Shown here piece after piece: positions 34,760 to 41,921 of a stretch of DNA of 42,680 bases. Below the pieces are notes generated by a model, which saw nothing but the letters and a program-made list of their open reading frames with translations, was not told the DNA's origin and searched no databases. Position numbers and translations under genes: made by a program. The stretch comes from an uncultured Erysipelotrichaceae bacterium (lineage in GTDB: Bacteria > Bacillota_I > Bacilli_A > RFN20 > CAG-826). How positions within the stretch are numbered: the first letter of the stretch is position 1; each line of letters opens with the position of its first letter. Where the stretch lies: positions 1-42,680 of the forward strand of contig ONCO01000011.1 of NCBI GenBank assembly GCA_900316365.1. Direction: 5' to 3'.

Positions 34760-35581
34760 CTATTTTTCGAGTAGCGCCGATATTTCATTCATTTTGCGGA
34801 AACAATTCAGCCAATCATTGAATTGTAGGAGACTGTTCAACAGCACAAACAGTTTAAGACAATCCATTTTGTCGACTCTTCTAGTGAATATGCCATGCAT
34901 TATCCTGTTGCGATTTATCTCTTTTGGCTCAGGATCGGCTTCTGTTGATCTTGCGTAAAAATGCTCCGAAAGATAATCATTCATGCGTCTTTCGAACTTC
35001 ATAAAATACTCTTTATTGAAGCAAACCACAGAGCCTGTTTGTTCTTTTTTAACTTCATTCGACATCGAAAATATCTTTGATTTGTCAAAATCAGAAATAC
35101 TCCTTTGGACGTTTTCGATACAAGAAAACAAAGTGCAAGCGCAAGCAAAGTACTTCCGCTCTTTGTAACAAAAGACGGCTTCGCCAACCTGTTCTCCTGC
35201 ATCACGCAAAACCGGCATTAAGTAATTGAAATACTTATCGTAAAGGTAAGAATTCCTCTCGTTCTGATCTTTAAAAGATCTTTCGCTTGAGACGGAATAG
35301 TTTTTCAACCATATGAACCACCCGTTTTCAGCGTCAAGTTCATTGATTTTTGAGGTCACAGATTCGATGTTGTAATAATCAAATTTTAGCCAGTAAAAAA
35401 TGTAGCAGTTTCGCAAATAGGCGAGGTTATTATCCTTGGTGTTGTGCCCCTTAAGTATCTCTTCGTCTTTGCGCAGCTTTTCCTTGAGTTGCTTTATCAT
35501 TTCGAGGATGTCATTCAGGCTCATGATTCCCCCGATTTCAAAAGAAGATATATGCTTTGTTTCTTTATCCACGATTACCAT
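34760..35581 (-). CDS. HEPN-motif protein of unknown family (possible defence RNase)
   Basis: I do not recognise the whole 273-residue protein. It is predominantly helical, with a coiled-coil-like start (LEMIKQLKEKLRKDEEIL). Near the C-terminus is NRNRIMHGI, which contains R-N-x3-H (Arg224, Asn225, His229), the R-x4-6-H signature of HEPN ribonucleases; the following helix (VDKMDCLKLFVLLNSLL) fits that fold. HEPN proteins often act as toxins or phage-defence effectors. No Shine-Dalgarno precedes ATG 35581. ATG 35524 (MSLNDILEM) has GGGGG four bases upstream and may be the true start. It is the last of four minus-strand genes that include Shedu-like and HNH nucleases. Confidence 0.65.
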   Translation of the reverse strand: MVIVDKETKHISSFEIGGIMSLNDILEMIKQLKEKLRKDEEILKGHNTKDNNLAYLRNCYIFYWLKFDYYNIESVTSKINELDAENGWFIWLKNYSVSSERSFKDQNERNSYLYDKYFNYLMPVLRDAGEQVGEAVFCYKERKYFACACTLFSCIENVQRSISDFDKSKIFSMSNEVKKEQTGSVVCFNKEYFMKFERRMNDYLSEHFYARSTEADPEPKEINRNRIMHGIFTRRVDKMDCLKLFVLLNSLLQFNDWLNCFRKMNEISALLEK

Positions 35582-35655
35582 TCATTAAGTGCTACCGTCA
35601 TTCATTTGCCCCAAAAAAGAAAAATAGTTGTTACCTTAACGGCGAATAGGCGAGT

Positions 35656-36753
35656 TCATTCACCATCCTTGTCGATGTGATAGTACCTTAGCAGTTTATC
35701 GATAGTGATTTTTATCCCCGCCTGCGCAAGTTTTTCCTTTCTTTTTTCAAATAGTTTCTTAATTAACACGTCAGCACGCTTTCCGTAGTGGATCTCATTA
35801 TGGCAACTACTGCAAAGAGACACGATGTTCTCTGGCACATCGATTGAGTACTCAAAATCACCTTGATTGCACATAGGGATTAAATGGTGCACCTCAGTAT
35901 ATGGTTTGCCATCCTTTTTTCGAGGAAAGCAATAGTGAGATGAATCAAGCTCACATTTGTGCCCTGCAAGCTTAAGCGCATAAAGCGCCATCTTAGGGTT
36001 GCGAGGGTAGACAAGCGCACCACTCCCGATTTTTACGGGCTTTTCTTTATCCACCAGATGCGTCTCATATTCACCGGTTGGATCCGTTTCTCCAGTCACC
36101 GCTACGTTCAGGAGGTAATCTCTCTCATCATTGATGTCCATGACATCATTTTTATCGTACCCCCCATACTGCCTATAGAGGTATCTCATAAACTCATAGT
36201 TAGACATATTTGGTCTAAATGTGGTTTTGTAGTTCAACAGTTTCCGTTGGGAAGCTTGAAAGCTCGCACTAGGAGAAAGACCAAGTCTACCCTCAAAGTA
36301 TCGCAAATCTTTATCGGAAAAAATCGGGAGCATAATCCGGGGATTATAGAGATACATGATCTTGTGTTTGAAGGTGCCGCTAATCAAAGAATCAATCTCT
36401 TCGTACTCGCTTAACGCCTTCGTTTCTCGAATTAGCTTTGAAAGGGCGATTTTAATCTCTTCGAATGCCCTTTCCACATCCTCGTTAAAATGCTTCTTAG
36501 TCGCTCTATATTTCTTCTTTTTGTCCTTGCCAAACAATCCAAACCAAAGGCCGAACTTCGATGCATTCGATCCTCGTATTTCACCAATCGAGCGCAAGCC
36601 AACTTCCACTAGATAGCAGAATGATTTATTGCTGGGCCCACGACCAAGAACATAGTCATCCTTATCGGACATCGACTCGATATACTCGGGCGTATACTTA
36701 TTGACGAAATCATTCCATAACCGTTTAATAGACGGGTCTATTGTTTCAGACAT
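35656..36753 (-). CDS. HNH endonuclease
   Basis: The 365-residue protein ends in a clear HNH nuclease domain: Cys267 in HKCELD, the catalytic pair EVHHLIPM (His289, His290), Asn309 in ENIVSLCSSC (Cys314, Cys317), and His318 and His322 in HNEIHYG. The cysteines form the usual zinc-binding frame. The first 240 residues are an unrecognised domain that may bind DNA or sense a target, including a basic stretch KDKKKKYRATKKHF. ATG 36753 has GGAGAG eight bases upstream and is preferred to an earlier in-frame start at 36792. Such HNH proteins often serve in restriction-like defence; here it lies between the Shedu-like nuclease and the HEPN-motif protein. Confidence 0.82.
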   Translation of the reverse strand: MSETIDPSIKRLWNDFVNKYTPEYIESMSDKDDYVLGRGPSNKSFCYLVEVGLRSIGEIRGSNASKFGLWFGLFGKDKKKKYRATKKHFNEDVERAFEEIKIALSKLIRETKALSEYEEIDSLISGTFKHKIMYLYNPRIMLPIFSDKDLRYFEGRLGLSPSASFQASQRKLLNYKTTFRPNMSNYEFMRYLYRQYGGYDKNDVMDINDERDYLLNVAVTGETDPTGEYETHLVDKEKPVKIGSGALVYPRNPKMALYALKLAGHKCELDSSHYCFPRKKDGKPYTEVHHLIPMCNQGDFEYSIDVPENIVSLCSSCHNEIHYGKRADVLIKKLFEKRKEKLAQAGIKITIDKLLRYYHIDKDGE

Positions 36754-36890
36754 TATTATCTCTCTCCAAATAGTATTTCGATCTAACGGCACTAACAGGT
36801 TTAAACAGCAACCAAACTTTTAAAAAACTCATAGGTGGAAAGCTGCAGTTTTTACGGAAAACCATGTTAAAACCATCCTAAAAGTATTAT

Positions 36891-37904
36891 TTATATTTGT
36901 GGTCGCTCAGAGACATCGCTACTCGAATCACCGCTTATTCCTATCATATTTGCGGCTCGTTTGTACAACTGGTCATATGTAAGAATAGTTATTCTGTTTA
37001 GTGATGAATTCAACAGCCTAAACGCAAGTTGTTTATCTTCGTCCCAATCGTTCGACCTACCGAAAACAAGAAGACATCTCGGGCTAGCAATGGGTGTTTT
37101 TGCAACCCGCCTATCAAATTCTTTGCTATCAGATTTACAATCGATTTTGTGTAAATAGTTCCTGCATTGAGTGAGTGCCTTAATTAATTCTGTACTCGGA
37201 ACATGATTATTGTGATCCAAAGAATTGCTCCAAAAACTCATCCCGTTAGGCTTTTTGATCTCTACTATATCTAAGAACCCATCGTCTGATTTCATCAAAT
37301 AATCTGCAATGTGTTCCGTATCTATTTTTCTCTCATCTAGTATCTTGGCAAATTCAGACCCAAGCATCCATTTATTATTCTCAAACCATTCTTGCCAATA
37401 GCTTTCAGGTTCATCTTTTTCAAGAGCATTCTTGAAAGCATCTAGAGCTTTTACCCTACTAGAATGTTCGATAGCCGAAGATATATCTCCGGTTATTACT
37501 CCACTATCAATTAGTGCTTTTGCCTTAGCTAAGTTGTTAGCAGCCAAAGACTTAAACCTCTTTAGAAGCACACCTATATCGTTTTTGCCGTTCAGAGGGA
37601 TAAAACTATCAGCGCCAGTTTTCAACGCACCAAAGTTACTTTCGATAAAAGCAATTAATGCGTGCAATTCTTCGTCATCTAAATGAATTTCGCATTTTGG
37701 GTCTCTTTTTTCCCACCCGTCCTTGATATCGAACCTTGCTATTCTCAGCGCGAAAGTGTCGTTATCAGCGTGATGGTGCGGTATTCTCTCCAGCACTGCT
37801 TTTGTAACGACGTTAGGTTTCTTGCGCAACACTCCGTGAATAAAACGGACCCCTTTATTCGAAGTCTGTATATACTTCGCTTCAGGATCATAGACTATTT
37901 TCAA
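36891..37904 (-). CDS. Shedu (SduA / DUF4263) family antiphage nuclease
   Basis: The C-terminal half carries the DUF4263 nuclease signature of the Shedu defence protein: WQEWFENNKWMLG (170-182), then DGFLDIVEIKKP (208-219), a PD-(D/E)xK site with Asp212, Glu215 and Lys217. The N-terminal about 160 residues are unrecognised; in Shedu proteins this part is variable and is thought to sense infection. The start is TTG 37904, because a perfect AGGAGG (37912-37917) lies seven bases upstream and no ATG is available. The gene lies 33 bp after the membrane-anchored 37938-38942 gene and is probably co-transcribed with it. Confidence 0.8.
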   Translation of the reverse strand: MKIVYDPEAKYIQTSNKGVRFIHGVLRKKPNVVTKAVLERIPHHHADNDTFALRIARFDIKDGWEKRDPKCEIHLDDEELHALIAFIESNFGALKTGADSFIPLNGKNDIGVLLKRFKSLAANNLAKAKALIDSGVITGDISSAIEHSSRVKALDAFKNALEKDEPESYWQEWFENNKWMLGSEFAKILDERKIDTEHIADYLMKSDDGFLDIVEIKKPNGMSFWSNSLDHNNHVPSTELIKALTQCRNYLHKIDCKSDSKEFDRRVAKTPIASPRCLLVFGRSNDWDEDKQLAFRLLNSSLNRITILTYDQLYKRAANMIGISGDSSSDVSERPQI

Positions 37905-37937
37905 AGGCAACCCTCCTCGCACCAAAAACGATGCTTA

Positions 37938-38942
37938 TTACTGCAAAAAATTCTTCGGATACTTATTAAACAAGTAATCAAAACTCAAACTCACATCCTC
38001 AACAAATCCAGCATCCTTATTGCCATCTTTCATGCCTAGTACGTTGATAGACTGTATAGTCTCCCTAACAGGGGCGTTGATGTTGGTCCATAACATAACG
38101 AACGATTTGTTCCTGCGGCTTTCGCCATAGTCATATTCAGCAATCGTAATCGGCATCTGGTATTCGTCGGTATAGAAATGGAGTTCTACCCCACCACCAT
38201 TTTTAGAATGTGAATTCACCTCTTTAAGAAGTTTGACAGCCAATATCGTCTCGGTGATGTCGCTTCCATATATGTTGAGTCGCTCATCCCAGATATCATG
38301 TTTCTCCTCATCGGTGAGCTGATCGTATTTTCTTCCTTTAAGCAGTTTCTTGAAGTGCGCGGCAGAAAGCATTAGAAACTCTCGTTCTGGATATGATAAG
38401 GCTGCCAAAGCATCTCCGGAAAGTTCCCAGTTACGGATGCTTCTATCGATAATCTCTTCCCTTAAATCATGTGGGAAGATGCATTTCTTAAGGTCATAGG
38501 ATTCGAGTCTCTTCTCGTATTCCGTGTACATAGGATGGCTAAGTGGGCTGAAGAGGAGAACCAGCACTTTGGTGCCGGACTCAACCAGGCGCCTTAAATC
38601 ATCCTGGTAGTCAAAGAAGAAATTAACGCCGGTGAGGAAACATAGCTTTAACTTAGCCGGCTTCTGCTTGCCATTCCTCCCGAACAAGACATTCTGGTCA
38701 GAGATGGACATCTTACCGTTCTTGACCTCAACCTTCTCGATGCCGACTTTGGTGAGACCGTCGCCGATGCTCTTGCTCTTACGTAAAGATTTGTCGATAA
38801 CCACCTTGGTAATCAGGGCAAGAATGATTGCCTGAAGAACCGCAACGACAAAGCCAATCACGATATTAACGTAATATGGCCAGGATTGAAGTTCCTCAGC
38901 GGTTGTCCCAAAAATCACAAATGTACTTACAAACAACATCAT
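37938..38942 (-). CDS. Membrane-anchored protein, possible PLD-like sensor or effector
   Basis: The 334-residue protein has an N-terminal membrane anchor (YYVNIVIGFVVAVLQAIILA), so the rest is probably cytoplasmic. The segment KLKLCFLTGVNFFFDYQDDL, followed by GTKVLVLLFSPLSHP, resembles the strand-helix pattern of phospholipase-D-like proteins of the DUF5919 type, but no HKD motif is seen. A later stretch (VELHFYTDEYQMPITIAEYD) has the same flavour. GGGGA lies just upstream of two adjacent ATGs. It is first in the run of four defence-like genes; a part in signalling or membrane disruption is a guess. Confidence 0.6.
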   Translation of the reverse strand: MMLFVSTFVIFGTTAEELQSWPYYVNIVIGFVVAVLQAIILALITKVVIDKSLRKSKSIGDGLTKVGIEKVEVKNGKMSISDQNVLFGRNGKQKPAKLKLCFLTGVNFFFDYQDDLRRLVESGTKVLVLLFSPLSHPMYTEYEKRLESYDLKKCIFPHDLREEIIDRSIRNWELSGDALAALSYPEREFLMLSAAHFKKLLKGRKYDQLTDEEKHDIWDERLNIYGSDITETILAVKLLKEVNSHSKNGGGVELHFYTDEYQMPITIAEYDYGESRRNKSFVMLWTNINAPVRETIQSINVLGMKDGNKDAGFVEDVSLSFDYLFNKYPKNFLQ

Positions 38943-39054
38943 TCATTCCCCATCAATTGGCTGTGGCACCGTACATTCAGTGCTGCAACTCTAAAACTAT
39001 TCCAGTGAAATTCGTCTCAAAGAGGCGCCAAATAGCAAAAGCAACGACAAGAAT

Positions 39055-39564
39055 TTACACAACAAACAATTCGACGGAAAGGTCACAAATTATGTGCTGT
39101 ATGAATTCCCTAACAGCACCATCACCGCCACGACGTTTGCAATGATACACTCCACTTCTTTTTAACACTTCTAGCGCCGAATCCTCCGGACATCCAACGA
39201 CGCCATCGTTTTTTAGCAGATACTCCATGCATTCAAGATCATTTTCATCATCGCCGATATAAGCGACCCTCCCAGGCGAAACGCCAAAATCCGAAATAAC
39301 TTTTAGCAAAGCCTCACGCTTGTTTTCGACACCCTGGTACACATGGCTAATTCCCAATTCTTCACATCTCTTTAAAACGATTCTCGACTCGCGGCCCGTG
39401 ATGATGACTGGAGTGATTTCATTCTTTCGCAGCACGTTTTTAATTCCAAAACCATCCTTAACGCTAAAGGCTTTAAACATCTCGCCTTCATTTCCGATAT
39501 AGAGTTTTCCATCGGTCAATGTGCCATCGACGTCCATGACCAATAAATCTATTCTTTTTCCCAT
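39055..39564 (-). CDS. KdsC-like HAD phosphatase
   Basis: The 169-residue protein is a minimal (capless) HAD phosphatase of the KdsC/acylneuraminate-9-phosphatase type. Motifs are MDVDGTLTDG (nucleophile Asp11, Asp13), IITGRES (Thr56), and GDDENDLE (Asp105, Asp106, Asp109). The C-terminal RGGDGAVREF is the tail that closes the active site in KdsC. Such enzymes remove the phosphate from an ulosonate phosphate before CMP activation. It starts one base after the aldolase stop codon, with no separate Shine-Dalgarno, so translation is coupled. Position beside a CMP-sugar synthetase supports a sugar-acid role; the exact substrate is unknown. Confidence 0.85.
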   Translation of the reverse strand: MGKRIDLLVMDVDGTLTDGKLYIGNEGEMFKAFSVKDGFGIKNVLRKNEITPVIITGRESRIVLKRCEELGISHVYQGVENKREALLKVISDFGVSPGRVAYIGDDENDLECMEYLLKNDGVVGCPEDSALEVLKRSGVYHCKRRGGDGAVREFIQHIICDLSVELFVV

Positions 39565-39565
39565 A

Positions 39566-41152
39566 TTATTCGTACTTAGACGGGGTTATAAACCTAACTC
39601 CAATCCCTTTCTTTTTAATGTCCTCAAACATTTTTTTATAGAAGCGGTTTCTTCTCTCGACCTGTTCGTCATTCGCCGGCCTTCTCAAAGAAGGATCGAA
39701 GTAGTTTTCGTTGATGTTGGATGAGAAGCCGTCAAAACCAGCGAGGATCAATCCTTTAACACCACAAGCGATTAAAAGGTTCGTAGCGATAACGGAGGAC
39801 GAGTCGTGCGTTTTATCATCGACACTAATCCATTTTTTATAGTCCAGTATCTTAACGTTGCCGCGACCACCTTTCGAAACCGCCGAAGTAACAATAACAT
39901 TTTTCCCGTCGAGGACAGCCTGATCATAGACATCCTTTCGTGTCGTTAACACATAGTCCACGCCAAAATCGCACGTTAGGTTTAAACCTATAGACAAAGC
40001 GCCACTATCTTTGATTGCTTCTAAAACGTCCGCCTTGTATTTCTTCAACGACTTCCCGGGAGCGACCAGCAAAATGGTTTTGCCGCCGAATTCTTTTTTC
40101 AGTTCATCAATAACATTAGAATCATCAACAGTTTTCGATTCGTTATACTCGCGATAAAGCTTCTCGGCATATTCTTTGTCAAAAGATATCTTCTTTTCCT
40201 CGGAAATCATTCCTAGCAATTCACCAACATGATCGATTGGCAGCATGTGCTTGTTATAAAAATAACTGGCATAACTCGGCGTGCAATGATTCGCCGATGA
40301 TAAATAGTATTCAGGAGCGTAACCCCAATAGAACTCGGCGTGAAGCTGGTTAATAACCTTGTCCATGACTTCCAAAAGTGGCGGAATCTTGTATTGTTTG
40401 CCATAGTAAAGATTCAAGTGTTCAAGCAATAATTCGGTGTTTAGGTTGCCTGCCCCTTTACCCATTCCCATTATCGAACTATCTAGCATAAGATTTCTAT
40501 TCGTTGGAAACTGTAGCAAAGCGCATGCATTTGAATAGGACATTTGCAGGTTGTTGTGCGAATGGAATCCAAGAGTCATAGACGGAATTAAATTATGGTC
40601 GACCAAATTCAACAGCCTATCCATATCATTCGGCCGCATTTCGCCAAAGCTATCAACTATGTAAAAGCCGGACGCGTCAGGCAATTCTTTGTTGACCAAA
40701 TCAATCAGCTCTAACAACTCATTATCTGAATATCGCATGGTAATCATAGGTTGAATGAAAAACTGATATCCCTTAGCCATAATCTTTTTTCCAAGAGGGA
40801 TCATGTCCTTCATGTTCTTCTTGTGAAACGCCAAGCGGATACCGTCAATTCCACACCCATCATAATCGGAAAGGTTATCGACATTGAACTTCCCATAATC
40901 CATCATAGCGACGTAGGTGACGCCTGCTTTCTTATGTTTTAGGAAATGCTCAGAAATGACTCTTTCGTTGATGAATTGAGTTCTCCCTTGTTCCGACCCT
41001 TTTGTATCGTCTAAATATCCCAATTCGATAACATCAACGCCAGACTCTTCTTCTGCAGCGAGAATTTTGTCCATATAAGGCTGGCCGAAATTAAAATCGA
41101 TAACACAGCCTCCGTCTCTAAGCGTAACATCCAAAACCTTTAGCGAATTCAT
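39566..41152 (-). CDS. Two-domain HMGL-type (DRE-TIM) aldolase protein
   Basis: The N-terminal about 330 residues form a DRE-TIM metallolyase: VLDVTLRDGG (Arg12, Asp13), later GFHSHNNLQMSY with the metal-binding His pair, then GMGKGAGNLNTELLL, typical of 4-hydroxy-2-oxovalerate-aldolase and HMG-CoA-lyase relatives. These enzymes make or break a C-C bond next to a 2-oxo acid. Residues about 360-528 form a second domain beginning ILLVAPGKSLKKYKADVLEA, resembling a Rossmann-like DUF115 or glycosyl-synthesis domain; it looks like a fusion. AGGAGG lies five bases before the ATG and the gap to the CMP-synthetase gene is 9 bp. Such aldolases recur in capsule loci, but the reaction here is not established. 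Confidence 0.82.
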   Translation of the reverse strand: MNSLKVLDVTLRDGGCVIDFNFGQPYMDKILAAEEESGVDVIELGYLDDTKGSEQGRTQFINERVISEHFLKHKKAGVTYVAMMDYGKFNVDNLSDYDGCGIDGIRLAFHKKNMKDMIPLGKKIMAKGYQFFIQPMITMRYSDNELLELIDLVNKELPDASGFYIVDSFGEMRPNDMDRLLNLVDHNLIPSMTLGFHSHNNLQMSYSNACALLQFPTNRNLMLDSSIMGMGKGAGNLNTELLLEHLNLYYGKQYKIPPLLEVMDKVINQLHAEFYWGYAPEYYLSSANHCTPSYASYFYNKHMLPIDHVGELLGMISEEKKISFDKEYAEKLYREYNESKTVDDSNVIDELKKEFGGKTILLVAPGKSLKKYKADVLEAIKDSGALSIGLNLTCDFGVDYVLTTRKDVYDQAVLDGKNVIVTSAVSKGGRGNVKILDYKKWISVDDKTHDSSSVIATNLLIACGVKGLILAGFDGFSSNINENYFDPSLRRPANDEQVERRNRFYKKMFEDIKKKGIGVRFITPSKYE

Positions 41153-41161
41153 GTCATCCTC

Positions 41162-41806
41162 CTAAATATCAAGATTTAACAAAGCCTCAGCGAGTTCGAA
41201 ATCTTCGGGGTTGTCGATATCAACCGCTTCCTTATAACTCACACATTTGATAAATGGCTTAACGCCAATTCTTCTCCTATATTTTAAATAGGTTTCTTTC
41301 GTAAAAACATATATTCCAGATGTCTCACGGTAAATTGGTTTGAGATCTTGCGTCCTAGGGAGATTTGACGCATCAAAATTCAGTGGCTTGCCATCTTGCC
41401 ACAAGAAAGTCTGGATGACTTGCGCGCAAAAGGCCGAATCATGTTCCCCCGATGCAACGGCCTCAATGCACTCTTTCATGGTTTCCGTTTTAATAAACGG
41501 GGCCGTGGCGTGGGCGTAGACATATATATCGGCGTCGACTTCTTCCATGAATGCAGAAAATATCTGATTAAAATTTGACGTTGGCAAATCCAAACTCGGG
41601 TCTCTTTTTATGAACGTTACGCCATCAGGCAAATAGGGAATAACGTCTTCAGAACTGCAAAAAACATTTATCGAATCTAATGGGCCAACCCTTGATAAGC
41701 TTTCCAATTCATAAGCTAGCAGCGGCTTCTCCCCAAGATTCCGAATGTTTTTTCCGGGGCATCTTTCGCTCTTTAGTTTTATAGGCATAACAGCAACAAT
41801 TTTCAT
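41162..41806 (-). CDS. NeuA-like CMP-sugar (acylneuraminate-type) cytidylyltransferase
   Basis: The 214-residue protein matches the acylneuraminate cytidylyltransferase family: PIKLKSERCPGKNI (8-21) is the CTP-binding loop, usually PARGGSKRIPGKNI. VYAHATAPF and ETSGIYVFTKETYL follow in the family order, and the end has VDIDNPEDFELAE. The reaction is sugar acid + CTP giving CMP-sugar + diphosphate. The Gly-Gly-Ser of the loop is Leu-Lys-Ser, so this is a divergent member. GGGAGG lies five bases before the ATG. It precedes the aldolase and phosphatase genes in one operon, implying that a CMP-linked sugar acid is made for a surface glycan. The sugar is not identifiable. Confidence 0.85.
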   Translation of the reverse strand: MKIVAVMPIKLKSERCPGKNIRNLGEKPLLAYELESLSRVGPLDSINVFCSSEDVIPYLPDGVTFIKRDPSLDLPTSNFNQIFSAFMEEVDADIYVYAHATAPFIKTETMKECIEAVASGEHDSAFCAQVIQTFLWQDGKPLNFDASNLPRTQDLKPIYRETSGIYVFTKETYLKYRRRIGVKPFIKCVSYKEAVDIDNPEDFELAEALLNLDI

Positions 41807-41921
41807 ATATACCTCCCTAGGCTCATTTTTGACATTCTTGTATCGGCGTAATTTTCTGGTACAAAGGTAAAATAAACGCAGAAACCAAGATTACCAAAAA
41901 GCATCAAACCACATAAACAAA

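Noticed and set aside
19985-36880. Possible dispersed element sharing TGCAGTTTTTAC at about 20014 and 36844
   Set aside because: A 12-base match is expected by chance many times in a window this size, and the flanking similarities are short and in a different order.
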